From: Actinomyces oris
GTDB lineage: Bacteria; Actinomycetota; Actinomycetes; Actinomycetales; Actinomycetaceae
Length of the DNA stretch: 38,618 nucleotides
Direction of reading: 5' to 3'
NCBI RefSeq assembly: GCF_001937445.1
Contig: NZ_MSKS01000052.1
Location: 1 to 38,618 of the forward strand
Below are positions 9,305 to 16,462 of this stretch, in pieces. The translations under genes were made by a program, and so were the position numbers. The notes below the pieces were generated by a model. The model was not told the origin of the DNA, searched no databases, and worked only from the letters and a program-made list of their open reading frames with translations. Position 1 is the first letter of the stretch, and every line of letters begins with the position of its first letter.

Positions 9305-9615
9305 GGCAGCCTCCTGCGAATCGGGTCGTGAACGGAGACGAGCTTGGTCCCGTCGGGGAAGGTCGCCTCCACCTGGACCGCGCGGATCATCTCGGGGACT
9401 CCCTCCATGACGTCGTCGTAGGTCAGCAGGGTGGTCCCGTAGGCCATGAGATCCGTGACCGTGCGCCCTTCGCGGGCCCCCTCGAGGATCTCAGCGGTGA
9501 TGTAGGCGACTGCCTCGGGGTGATTGAGCCGGATACCCCTGTCCTTGCGTCTTCGTGCCAGGTCTGCGGCGACGACGATGAGTAGCTTCTCCTGCTCACG
9601 AGGAGTGAGGTGCAT
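9301..9615 (-). CDS. ureA: Urease subunit gamma
   Basis: This is the small structural subunit of urease and the first gene of the operon. The start is the ATG at 9615, giving [12 protein letters not shown] and a 104-residue product; GGGAG lies about 7 bases upstream. An extended frame to 9735 lacks family homology. Conserved blocks are [20 protein letters not shown] and [20 protein letters not shown], followed by the [20 protein letters not shown] end. The C-terminus overlaps ureB by 4 bases. The promoter must lie in the 286-bp gap back to rpmJ, where several inverted repeats are found. Confidence 0.97.
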   Translation of the reverse strand: MHLTPREQEKLLIVVAADLARRRKDRGIRLNHPEAVAYITAEILEGAREGRTVTDLMAYGTTLLTYDDVMEGVPEMIRAVQVEATFPDGTKLVSVHDPIRRRLP

Positions 9616-9663
9616 CAGGACTCTCCCAGAGACGGTTCTAAGCGGGCGCATAGGCGCGAGCTT

Positions 9664-9715
9664 GTCCGCACATGACGGACGCATATAGGCAATGCCTGAC
9701 ATGTTGCAGAAACAT
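9664..9715 (-). promoter_or_regulatory. Three short inverted repeats upstream of ureA (candidate operators)
   Basis: Read on the minus strand toward ureA, three perfect 5-bp-arm dyads follow each other: ATGTT-tctgc-AACAT (9701-9715), AGGCA-t-TGCCT (9686-9696), and GTCCG-tcatgtg-CGGAC (9664-9680). A TATATG that could serve as a -10 lies between the second and third. Their position 50-100 bp from the ureA start makes them candidate regulator sites. No specific regulator can be named from sequence, and no clear -35 was found. Confidence 0.35.
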
Positions 9716-9847
9716 TTCCGACTGTTGAGCGGCAAGATTCAGGGTGCTCCTGCGCCCATTGGTTTTCCGCGTCATGGCGGGGCGAGGCTGATTGTGGCTG
9801 ACGTGCCATCAATCGTCGGCGACTGGCATCGATACTGAGGAAAAGAA

Positions 9848-9881
9848 GGGCCGGGATGTGTGCTGAGACGCATCCCGGCCC
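9848..9881 (-). terminator. Rho-independent terminator after rpmJ
   Basis: GGGCCGGGATG and CATCCCGGCCC form a perfect 11-bp stem around a 12-base loop. On the minus strand the stem is followed by TTCTTTTCC, so it terminates the ribosomal-protein transcript 20 bp after the rpmJ stop and shields the urease promoter from read-through. Confidence 0.9.
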
Positions 9882-9901
9882 TGCGTGGGTGGTTGTGAGT
9901 G

Positions 9902-10024
9902 TCAGCCCTGACGGGCCTTGAGGCGGGGGTTCTTCTTGTTGATGACGTAGGTGTGGCCGCGGCGTCGGACCACCTTGGATCCCGGCTGCTTGGCCAGGGA
10001 CCGGATCGAGGCACGAACCTTCAT
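9902..10024 (-). CDS. rpmJ: Ribosomal protein L36, zinc-free paralogue
   Basis: This 40-residue protein begins [19 protein letters not shown] and ends [13 protein letters not shown]. It is the cysteine-free form of L36, lacking the CxxC zinc ribbon of the housekeeping protein. It would replace zinc-binding L36 on the large ribosomal subunit when zinc is scarce. The ATG at 10024 has a strong AAAGGAGA site upstream. It is the last gene of the rpmB-rpmG-rpsN-rpmJ group, separated from rpsN by 123 bp, and is followed by a strong terminator. Confidence 0.93.
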   Translation of the reverse strand: MKVRASIRSLAKQPGSKVVRRRGHTYVINKKNPRLKARQG

Positions 10025-10110
10025 GCCGTCTCCTTTCCTTCTTCGTATCCAGTGAGGGCGGTGAGAGATCGAGGTGAGGGAGCGGTTGCGACTGCGGCGC
10101 GCCGTGGGCC

Positions 10111-10132
10111 CCAGCGGGGGCGGGCCCGCTGG
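10111..10132 (-). other. GC-rich hairpin between rpsN and rpmJ
   Basis: CCAGCGGG, a six-base loop, and CCCGCTGG form a perfect 8-bp stem in the 123-bp rpsN-rpmJ gap. No T-run follows on the minus strand. It may attenuate read-through into rpmJ or act as an RNA stability element. It could also be chance in such GC-rich DNA. Confidence 0.25.
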
Positions 10133-10147
10133 CCCCGTCCCGCACGT

Positions 10148-10453
10148 CTACCAGGAGGACTTGACGATGCCCGGCAGCTCGCCGCGCAGCGCCATCTCGC
10201 GGAAGCGCACCCGGGAGGTCCCGGTGACGCGCAGGTGCCCGCGCGGGCGGCCGTCCACCACGTCGCGCCGACGCAGACGAGTGGGGGAGGCGTCGCGAGG
10301 CAGCGCGTGCAGCGCCGCCATCGCCTCATCGCGCTCGGCCTGGCTCAGGTGGGGGCTGACCGAGGCCCGCTTGAGCTCGGCGCGGCGTTCGGCGTAGCGC
10401 TCCACCACCTGCTGGCGCCGCAGCTCGGCGGCGATCTTGGACTTCTTGGCCAT
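10148..10453 (-). CDS. rpsN: Ribosomal protein S14, zinc-free long form
   Basis: This 101-residue small-subunit protein begins [21 protein letters not shown] and ends [10 protein letters not shown]. It has no cysteine, so it is the C-minus long form and not the roughly 61-residue zinc form encoded in the spc ribosomal operon of most actinobacteria. Its ATG overlaps the rpmG stop in ATGA. In actinobacteria this paralogue is typically repressed by Zur, in keeping with the operator found upstream of rpmB. Confidence 0.95.
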   Translation of the reverse strand: MAKKSKIAAELRRQQVVERYAERRAELKRASVSPHLSQAERDEAMAALHALPRDASPTRLRRRDVVDGRPRGHLRVTGTSRVRFREMALRGELPGIVKSSW

Positions 10454-10626
10454 CAGCGTGACTCCTTGTACTCCACGTGCCGGCGCACCACCGGATCGAA
10501 CTTGCGCAGCACCAGCCGGTCAGGGGTGTTGCGGCGGTTCTTGCGGGTCACGTAGGTGTGGCCCGTCCCCGCGGTGGAGACCATCTTGATGATCGGCCGC
10601 AGGTCCTTCCCCTTGGCTCCGCTCAT
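10453..10626 (-). CDS. rpmG: Ribosomal protein L33, zinc-free paralogue
   Basis: This 57-residue L33 reads [20 protein letters not shown], then [20 protein letters not shown]. The positions occupied by CxxC pairs in zinc-binding L33 are Ser/Thr/Gly and Pro/Val, so it is the C-minus form. It overlaps rpmB at its start (ATGA) and rpsN at its end, so the three are translationally coupled. The role is as a substitute large-subunit protein during zinc limitation. Confidence 0.95.
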   Translation of the reverse strand: MSGAKGKDLRPIIKMVSTAGTGHTYVTRKNRRNTPDRLVLRKFDPVVRRHVEYKESR

Positions 10627-10862
10627 GACAGCTTCTCCCCCCGGGCGAGCATCTGCGCCACGACGACGTCGATGCCCAGCTTGTCGATCGTGCGGATGCC
10701 CTTGGCGGACACCGTCAGGCGCACGGTGCGCCCCAGGGACGGCACCCAGTAGCGCTTGCGCTGCAGGTTGGGGTTCCAGCGCCGGGGTGTGCGCTTGTGG
10801 GAGTGGGAGACGGACCGGCCGAAGACAGGCCGGGCCCCCGTGACTTGGCAGTAGGTGGTCAT
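10623..10862 (-). CDS. rpmB: Ribosomal protein L28, zinc-free paralogue
   Basis: This 79-residue L28 begins [15 protein letters not shown], continues [16 protein letters not shown], and ends ARGEKLS. It has only one Cys and no CxxC pairs, so it does not bind zinc. I chose the ATG at 10862; an in-frame ATG three codons upstream would sit nearly at the predicted transcription start. The promoter described separately places the transcription start within a few bases of this codon, so the message may have almost no leader. It is the first gene of the four-gene zinc-independent ribosomal protein cluster and diverges from the COG0523-like gene. Confidence 0.95.
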   Translation of the reverse strand: MTTYCQVTGARPVFGRSVSHSHKRTPRRWNPNLQRKRYWVPSLGRTVRLTVSAKGIRTIDKLGIDVVVAQMLARGEKLS

Positions 10863-10871
10863 GACGAGCAT

Positions 10872-10900
10872 GATATAAGAATGATTCTCAGTTTCGTCAA
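10872..10900 (-). promoter_or_regulatory. Promoter of the zinc-free ribosomal protein operon
   Basis: On the minus strand TTGACG (10900-10895), a 17-bp spacer, and TATATC (10877-10872) form a near-consensus housekeeping-type promoter. It ends 9 bases before the rpmB ATG. The spacer contains the Zur-like palindrome, so repressor binding would block RNA polymerase directly. Confidence 0.75.
10876..10890. promoter_or_regulatory. Zur-like operator (zinc uptake regulator box)
   Basis: The 15-mer reads TGAGAATCATTCTTA on the minus strand and fits the actinobacterial Zur pattern TGAnAATnATTnTCA at all but one defined position. It lies between the divergent rpmB and COG0523-like genes and overlaps the rpmB -10 and spacer. 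Both flanking gene types are well-known Zur targets, which supports the call. The zur gene itself is not in the window. Confidence 0.8.
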
Positions 10901-10917
10901 CTCTGTTGGAGGACCTC

Positions 10918-12123
10918 GTGACCGATCCCTCGGATGACTTTGCCGGCAACGTCGCTGACATTCCCGGCGCCCCGGCCGACGGCCGGCACACCCTGGCCGT
11001 CATCGGTGCCGTCGACCCTGCCCTGCTGGACCTGGTCGACCTCGCCCTGGCCTGCCAGGACGCCGTCGTCATCCGCGCCGGGCTCCACTTCGGCGGCGAC
11101 GAGGAGTCCGGGAGCAGCGACACCGACGACGACCTGGTCCGGCTCGTCAGCCACAGCTCGGCCGAGGGCTTCGACGACGAACCGGTCAGGCTCGACGTCC
11201 CCATGCCCTTCACCTGCCCCACCTGCTCCCTGCGGGAGGTTCTGGCCGCCGTCACCCAGGACCGCGCCGCCCAGGAGCCGGGCGGCACCACCGTCATCCT
11301 CCTGCCGGCGGCCATCGAGCTCGCCCACCTCCTGCCCGGCCTGGCCGAGGAGCTCGCCGGCACCGGCGTGAGACTGGCCGGAGCCGCCCACGTCCTGGAC
11401 GCCACGACCGCCCTGGACGAGCTCCTCGAGCACCGCCTGCTGAGCGCCTTCCCCGGCGACTGTCGCTGCACGGGCGCCGTCCACCTGACCAACCTCGGCT
11501 ACGCCGACGTCGTCCTGGCCCTGGGAGGCGACGAGGACCCCGCCGGGGCCGACCTCATCGAGCACCTGCGCCCCCACGACGCCCTCCTGCTCCCGGGGCT
11601 CGACGCACCCCTCCTGGAGACCCTCACCACCCTCACCCACGACGCCGCCGCCTCCTTAAGTCGCATCCACCCCGCCACCACCAGCGCCTGGGGCGGCCCC
11701 GACGAGCACGGCGTGTGGACCCTCGACCTCAGCGCCACCCTGCCCTTCCACCCCGAGCGCCTGCGCACCCTCGTCGTCGAGCTCGCCGGCCAGGGCCTGT
11801 GCGCTCGCGGCTGCTTCTGGCTGCCCAGCCGCCCCGGCCGGGTCTGCACCTGGGAGGTCGCCGGAGGCGCCGTGAGCGTCGGCGACGCAGGCACCTGGGC
11901 GGAGGTCCCGGCCGCCCCCTCCGATGCCGACGACGACGCGGCCGGCGAGCCCCGCTGCCACCTCGTGGTCACCGGCGTCGGAGACGAGGAGATGCGCGAG
12001 CAGGTGCGCCGCGCCTTCGCCCGGATCCTCCTGCGCCCCGAGGAGATGGCCCAGGCCCTGGCCTGGATCGGTGCCGACGACGGCCTGGGCGACTGGTTCG
12101 GGCAGGCCGACCAGGAGGGCTGA
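10918..12123 (+). CDS. COG0523 (CobW/YciC-like) protein without a recognisable Walker A motif
   Basis: COG0523 proteins are G3E GTPase metallochaperones; Zur-regulated members help deliver zinc under starvation. The start is the GTG at 10918, with GGAGG 5 bases upstream, giving 401 residues. The CobW C-terminal domain is clear at about 274-330 ([12 protein letters not shown], then [17 protein letters not shown]). The CxCC metal motif appears as C100-P-T-C103 before SLREVL, keeping the outer Cys but not the middle one. The usual N-terminal GxxGxGKTT is absent; the equivalent place reads [15 protein letters not shown]. The protein therefore probably does not bind GTP in the classical way. It diverges from the zinc-free ribosomal genes across a Zur-like operator. 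Family assignment is fairly firm; activity is open. Confidence 0.75.
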   Translation: MTDPSDDFAGNVADIPGAPADGRHTLAVIGAVDPALLDLVDLALACQDAVVIRAGLHFGGDEESGSSDTDDDLVRLVSHSSAEGFDDEPVRLDVPMPFTCPTCSLREVLAAVTQDRAAQEPGGTTVILLPAAIELAHLLPGLAEELAGTGVRLAGAAHVLDATTALDELLEHRLLSAFPGDCRCTGAVHLTNLGYADVVLALGGDEDPAGADLIEHLRPHDALLLPGLDAPLLETLTTLTHDAAASLSRIHPATTSAWGGPDEHGVWTLDLSATLPFHPERLRTLVVELAGQGLCARGCFWLPSRPGRVCTWEVAGGAVSVGDAGTWAEVPAAPSDADDDAAGEPRCHLVVTGVGDEEMREQVRRAFARILLRPEEMAQALAWIGADDGLGDWFGQADQEG

Positions 12124-12211
12124 GCGCCCACGGCCGCGGCGCGAGCCCCGCCCCAAGGCGGCGCAGGGCGGCACTGGGCGGTAGGGGCGGCGCGGCTGCG
12201 CCCCGACGCGA

Positions 12212-12217
12212 TAGGGT
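12212..12217 (+). promoter_or_regulatory. Candidate -10 element for glyA-folD
   Basis: TAGGGT fits the actinobacterial TAnnnT -10. It would start transcription near 12224, exactly where the ZTP aptamer begins. No convincing -35 is seen. Confidence 0.4.
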
Positions 12218-12222
12218 GTCCC

Positions 12223-12299
12223 CGTCGCGACTGGCGCCGGGTGGATCACCACCGGGGAGCGGCACGAACACGACTCCGGGGTCGCCCGCCTGGGCCACG
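12223..12299 (+). ncRNA. ZTP (pfl motif) riboswitch upstream of glyA-folD
   Basis: The conserved blocks of the ZTP aptamer occur in order: GTCGCGACTGGCG, GGGTGGATCACCACCGGGGA GC (split here), a variable arm, and the 3' signature CCCGCCTGGGCCA. The RNA senses ZMP/ZTP, which accumulate when 10-formyl-THF is short, and turns on one-carbon genes. It lies 69 bp before glyA. The expression platform is not obvious. A GGCGCA-gcg-TGCGCC hairpin just before the ribosome site (about 12334-12348) could sequester translation signals, and no U-run terminator is present. Confidence 0.9.
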
Positions 12300-12367
12300 G
12301 ATCGCCCACCAGTGCGCGCACAGCCGCCTGCCACGGCGCAGCGTGCGCCCCACACCTGAGGAGAGAC

Positions 12368-13678
12368 ATGACCGCGCAAGCCGTCACCCCGTCCCTGAAC
12401 CAGCCGCTGGCCGAGCTCGACCCGGACATCGCCGAGGTCCTCACCGGTGAGCTCGCCCGCCAGCGCGAGACCCTGGAGATGATCGCCTCGGAGAACTTCG
12501 TTCCCCGGGCCGTCCTGGAGTGTCAGGGCTCGGTCCTGACCAACAAGTACGCGGAAGGCTACCCGGGGCGCCGCTACTACGGCGGCTGCGAGGTCGTCGA
12601 CGTCGCCGAGTCCCTGGCCATCGAGCGCGCCAAGGCCGTCTTCGACGCCGAGTGGGCCAACGTCCAGCCCCACTCCGGGGCCCAGGCCAACGCCGCCGTC
12701 CTCCACGCCCTGGCCACCCCCGGCGACACCCTCCTGGGCCTGTCCCTGGCCCACGGCGGCCACCTCACCCACGGCATGAAGATCAACTTCTCCGGCAAGA
12801 ACTACAACGCCACCGCCTACGGCGTGGACGAGACCACCATGCGCATCGAGATGGACCAGGTGCGCGAGGCCGCCCTGCGCGAGCGCCCCACGGTCATCAT
12901 CGCCGGCTGGTCGGCCTACCCCCGCCACCTCGACTTCGCCGCCTTCCGCTCCATCGCCGACGAGGTCGGCGCCGCCCTGTGGGTGGACATGGCCCACTTC
13001 GCCGGGCTCGTCGCCGCCGGCCTGCACCCCAACCCCGTCCCGCACGCCGACGTCGTGTCCACCACCGTCCACAAGACTCTGGGCGGCCCCCGCTCCGGCA
13101 TGCTCCTGTCCAGCCGCGCCGAGCAGTGGGGCAAGAAGCTCAACTCCGCCGTCTTCCCCGGCCAGCAGGGCGGCCCCCTCATGCACGTCATCGCCGCCAA
13201 GGCCGTGGCCATGAAGATCGCCGGCACCGAGGAGTTCCGCGAGCGCCAGGAGCGCACCGTGCGCGGCGCCGCCATCATCGCCGAGCGCCTGGGGGCCGAC
13301 GACGTGAAGGCAGCAGGTGTCAGCCTGGTCACCGGGGGCACCGATGTCCACCTGGTGTTGGTGGACCTGCGTGACTCCTCCCTGGACGGCCAGCAGGCCG
13401 AGGACCTCCTGCACACCGCCGGCATCACGGTCAACCGCAACGCCGTCCCCTTCGATCCGCGTCCTCCGCGCGTCACCTCCGGCCTGCGCATCGGCACCCC
13501 CGCCCTGGCCACCCGCGGCTTCGGTGACGCCGAGTTCACCGAGGTCGCCGACATCATCGCCGCCACCCTTGTCCACGGCGCCGCCGGCACCGCCGACGAC
13601 GAGACCCTGGCGACCTTGCGCGGCCGCGTGCGCGCCCTGACCGACGCCTTCCCCCTCTACCCGGGGCTGGACCAGTGA
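12368..13678 (+). CDS. glyA: Serine hydroxymethyltransferase
   Basis: GlyA is a PLP enzyme that interconverts serine + THF with glycine + 5,10-methylene-THF, the main source of one-carbon units. The 436-residue protein has the expected order of blocks: [14 protein letters not shown], then [31 protein letters not shown], and [12 protein letters not shown]. The PLP lysine is K236 in [15 protein letters not shown]. The ATG at 12368 has GAGGAGAG upstream. Its stop overlaps the folD GTG (GTGA), and the pair is preceded by a ZTP riboswitch, so expression is tied to folate status. Confidence 0.97.
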   Translation: MTAQAVTPSLNQPLAELDPDIAEVLTGELARQRETLEMIASENFVPRAVLECQGSVLTNKYAEGYPGRRYYGGCEVVDVAESLAIERAKAVFDAEWANVQPHSGAQANAAVLHALATPGDTLLGLSLAHGGHLTHGMKINFSGKNYNATAYGVDETTMRIEMDQVREAALRERPTVIIAGWSAYPRHLDFAAFRSIADEVGAALWVDMAHFAGLVAAGLHPNPVPHADVVSTTVHKTLGGPRSGMLLSSRAEQWGKKLNSAVFPGQQGGPLMHVIAAKAVAMKIAGTEEFRERQERTVRGAAIIAERLGADDVKAAGVSLVTGGTDVHLVLVDLRDSSLDGQQAEDLLHTAGITVNRNAVPFDPRPPRVTSGLRIGTPALATRGFGDAEFTEVADIIAATLVHGAAGTADDETLATLRGRVRALTDAFPLYPGLDQ

Positions 13679-14571
13679 GGGCACCCTGGAGCGGGGCGGC
13701 CCGGGTCCTGGACGGCAAGGCCACGGCCGCCGCCCTCAAGGCCGAGCTCAAGGAACGCGTCGCGGCGCTGCGCGAGCGCGGTGTCACCCCCGGCCTGGGC
13801 ACGGTCCTGGTGGGGGAGGACCCCGGCAGCGTCAAGTACGTCGCCGGCAAGCACGCCGACTGCGCCGAGGTCGGCATCCTCTCCATCCGTGAGGACCTGC
13901 CGGCCAGCGCCACTCAGGCGGAGGTGGCCGCCGCCGTCGACCGCCTCAACGCGGATGACGCCTGCACCGGCTACATCGTCCAGCTCCCGCTGCCGGCGGG
14001 CGTGGACACCAACGCGATCCTGGAGCGCGTCGACCCGGACAAGGACGCCGACGGCCTGCACCCCACCAACCTGGGGCGCCTGGTGCTGCGGGCCTCGGGG
14101 CCCATCGACTCGCCCCTGCCCTGCACGCCGCGCGGCTGCATCGAGCTCATGGAGCGTCACGGCATCGATCTGGCCGGCCGCAACGTGTGCGTCGTCGGGC
14201 GCGGGGTCACGGTGGGCCGCTCCATCGGCCTGCTCCTGGGCCGCAAGGACGTCAACGCCACCGTGGACATCTGCCACACCGGCACCACGGACCTGGCCGA
14301 GCATGTGCGCCGGGCCGACGTCGTCATCTCGGCGGCCGGCAGCTCCGGCATCATCACCCCGGAGATGGTCGCCCCCGGCGCCGTCGTCCTGGACGTGGGT
14401 GTCTCGCGCATCGTGGACCCTGTCACCGGCAAGGGCCGCATCGCCGGTGACGTCGCCGACGGCGTCGACGAGGTGGCCTCCTGGCTCTCGCCCAACCCCG
14501 GCGGCGTGGGGCCCATGACCCGCGCCCTGCTGCTGGCCAACGTGGTCGAGACCGCGGAGCGCTCGCTCTGA
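13675..14571 (+). CDS. folD: Methylenetetrahydrofolate dehydrogenase / methenyl-THF cyclohydrolase
   Basis: FolD oxidises 5,10-methylene-THF to methenyl-THF with NADP+ and hydrolyses this to 10-formyl-THF. The 298-residue protein shows [22 protein letters not shown] with the catalytic Lys, then [20 protein letters not shown], the nucleotide-binding [16 protein letters not shown], and [15 protein letters not shown]. The GTG start at 13675 overlaps the glyA stop by 4 bases. A Trp-containing N-terminal extension of a few residues precedes the usual [11 protein letters not shown]. Its product is the substrate of PurU encoded elsewhere in the window. Confidence 0.96.
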   Translation: MRAPWSGAARVLDGKATAAALKAELKERVAALRERGVTPGLGTVLVGEDPGSVKYVAGKHADCAEVGILSIREDLPASATQAEVAAAVDRLNADDACTGYIVQLPLPAGVDTNAILERVDPDKDADGLHPTNLGRLVLRASGPIDSPLPCTPRGCIELMERHGIDLAGRNVCVVGRGVTVGRSIGLLLGRKDVNATVDICHTGTTDLAEHVRRADVVISAAGSSGIITPEMVAPGAVVLDVGVSRIVDPVTGKGRIAGDVADGVDEVASWLSPNPGGVGPMTRALLLANVVETAERSL

Positions 14572-14600
14572 GAGGCGCCGCCCTCGCCTGACCGGCCGTT

Positions 14601-14606
14601 TAACCT
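14601..14606 (+). promoter_or_regulatory. Candidate -10 for a leaderless GH32 transcript
   Basis: TAACCT (TAnnnT) ends 7 bases before the GH32 ATG at 14614, and no Shine-Dalgarno sequence is present. A transcript starting at or next to the ATG would be leaderless, as is common in actinobacteria. Confidence 0.35.
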
Positions 14607-14613
14607 TGAGGCC

Positions 14614-16356
14614 ATGACGGACGAGTCCCACGGCGCCCACCCCTCCCATCCTGACCACCCCACCCATCCGGCTGAGTCGGCAGGCTCCACGAGTTCCTCG
14701 GGACCTGAGCCGACTCAGCCGGGGGCGTGTCCTCCGGCCCCTGGGGACACGACGCCGTCGTCGTCCTCGCCGGACGCGACCGGTTCCCAGGATTCGCAGC
14801 CGCACAGGACCGGCCTGCGGCGTCGGACCCTCATCCTCGGTGCGGCCGGCGCCGGCGCCCTCATCGTGGGCGGAGCCGTCCTGGTGCGCTGCACCACGGG
14901 GCGCCGGAGCGCGCCGACGCCCACGGCCACCGACTCGGCGGCCTCGGCCGCCTACCGCCCCACCTACCACTACAGCCCCGCCACGGGGAATCTCGCCGAC
15001 CCCAACGGCCTGGTCCTCTACGAGGGCGAGTACCACCTCTTCCACCAGCAGGACGGCACCTGGGGCCACGCGATCAGCCCGGACATGGTGCATTGGAAGC
15101 GACAGGGGACGGCCCTGAAGCACGACGCGCAGGGCCTGGCCATGTCCGGCAGCTGCGTCGTCGACGGAGCCAACACCTCCGGCCTGGTCACCGGCGGCGG
15201 CATGGTCGCCGTCTACACCTCCACCGAGGGCGGAGAGGCCCAGTCCCTGGCCTACTCCACCGACCGGGGGAGGAGCTGGCAGCGCTTCTCCGGCAACCCC
15301 GTCATCCCCAACGACGGGCGCAAGGACTTCCGCGACCCCAAGGTCTTCTGGCACGAGGACTCCAAGGCCTGGATCATGATCGTCTCCGCCGGGGACCACG
15401 TCTCCCTGTTCCGCTCCACCGATCTCAAGGCCTGGAGCCACGCCAGCGACTTCGGCCAGGGCATCGGCTCGCACGCCGCCGTGTGGGAGTGCCCCGACCT
15501 CTTCCCCCTGACCGACTCCAGCGACGGGCGCACCCGCTGGGTCATGACCCTCTCGGTGGGCGCCAACGAGGAGACGGCCGGCTCCACCGCCCAGTACTTC
15601 ATCGGCGACTTCGACGGCTCCGTCTTCTTCCCCGAGGACCGCGACACCCGCTTCACCGACGTCGGCCAGGACTTCTACGCCGCCCAGAGCTTCGAGCACG
15701 TCGAGGGCCGCCGCGTGTGGATGGCCTGGCTGGGCAACTGGAGCTACCCCTACTCCCTGCCCACCGGGGACTGGCGCGGCGAGATGAGCATCCCGCGCGA
15801 GCTGTCCCTGACCACCATCGGCGGCAAGCGCACCCTCGTGCAGACACCCGTCCCCGAGCTCGACGCCCTGCGCGGGCGGGCCACCGACCTCTCCGGCCTC
15901 AAGGCCACCGACACGGTGACGGCTCTGGGTGCGGGCCGCACGGTCGAGATCGACCTGACCCTGGACGTCTCCCAGGCCTCCGAGGCCTGGCTGGGACTGG
16001 CCCGCGGCACGGTCGACGGCAAGACCCAGGAGGTGCGCGTCGGCGTCGACATCTCGACCGGCACCCTCTACCTGGACCGCACCGACGGCGGGCTCACGCA
16101 GGTCGACGGCAAGGACGAGGGAACCACCACCGACTTCGCCCTGCGCCGCCAGACGCAGTACCACCCCACCGGCTCCACGGTGCGTCTGCACCTCTACCTG
16201 GACCGCTCCAGCCTCGAGGTCTTCGTCGACGACGGCGCCACGGTCGGCAGCCTCCTGGTCTTCACCGCCCCCTCCTGCCAGGAGATCGTCCTGGGCGCCA
16301 AGGGCACGGCCACCATCACGTCGGGCAGCCTCACCCCACTGGCCGCAGCCCTGTAG
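14614..16356 (+). CDS. GH32 fructan hydrolase (levanase/beta-fructosidase), exported or membrane-anchored
   Basis: GH32 enzymes hydrolyse fructosyl bonds in levan, inulin or sucrose. The 580-residue product has all three catalytic landmarks: the nucleophile D129 in LADPNGLVLY, the transition-state stabiliser D241 in FRDPKVFW, and the acid/base E292 in WECPDLFPL. The beta-propeller is followed by the C-terminal beta-sandwich, whose SLEVFVDDGA motif is near the end. The first 65 residues are Ser/Pro/Thr/His-rich. Then LRRRTLILGAAG starts a hydrophobic stretch that looks like a Tat signal or a membrane anchor, so the catalytic part is outside. It converges with a GH68 fructosyltransferase, which suggests it recycles the levan store. 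Exo or endo activity cannot be told. Confidence 0.9.
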   Translation: MTDESHGAHPSHPDHPTHPAESAGSTSSSGPEPTQPGACPPAPGDTTPSSSSPDATGSQDSQPHRTGLRRRTLILGAAGAGALIVGGAVLVRCTTGRRSAPTPTATDSAASAAYRPTYHYSPATGNLADPNGLVLYEGEYHLFHQQDGTWGHAISPDMVHWKRQGTALKHDAQGLAMSGSCVVDGANTSGLVTGGGMVAVYTSTEGGEAQSLAYSTDRGRSWQRFSGNPVIPNDGRKDFRDPKVFWHEDSKAWIMIVSAGDHVSLFRSTDLKAWSHASDFGQGIGSHAAVWECPDLFPLTDSSDGRTRWVMTLSVGANEETAGSTAQYFIGDFDGSVFFPEDRDTRFTDVGQDFYAAQSFEHVEGRRVWMAWLGNWSYPYSLPTGDWRGEMSIPRELSLTTIGGKRTLVQTPVPELDALRGRATDLSGLKATDTVTALGAGRTVEIDLTLDVSQASEAWLGLARGTVDGKTQEVRVGVDISTGTLYLDRTDGGLTQVDGKDEGTTTDFALRRQTQYHPTGSTVRLHLYLDRSSLEVFVDDGATVGSLLVFTAPSCQEIVLGAKGTATITSGSLTPLAAAL

Positions 16357-16392
16357 GCGCGCTGCAGGACGCTCGACGACGGATGATGACGG

Positions 16393-16426
16393 CGGGGCCG
16401 TCGGAACAGGTGTTCCGACGGCCCCG
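16393..16426. terminator. Bidirectional terminator between GH32 and GH68 genes
   Basis: CGGGGCCGTCGGAAC, loop aggt, and GTTCCGACGGCCCCG form a perfect 15-bp stem in the convergent gap. It is placed 36 bp from each stop codon and probably serves both transcripts. Confidence 0.88.
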
Positions 16427-16462
16427 CCTCCTGCTCAAGCAGTGATGCCCTGAGAGCGGCGC

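Noticed and set aside
11969..13684. 571-codon minus-strand open frame over glyA
   Set aside because: It is antisense to a clearly real glyA and the ZTP riboswitch, and no domain is recognisable.
13657..16191. 844-codon minus-strand open frame
   Set aside because: It is antisense to folD and GH32; such long Gly/Val/Asp-rich frames are common shadows in high-GC DNA.
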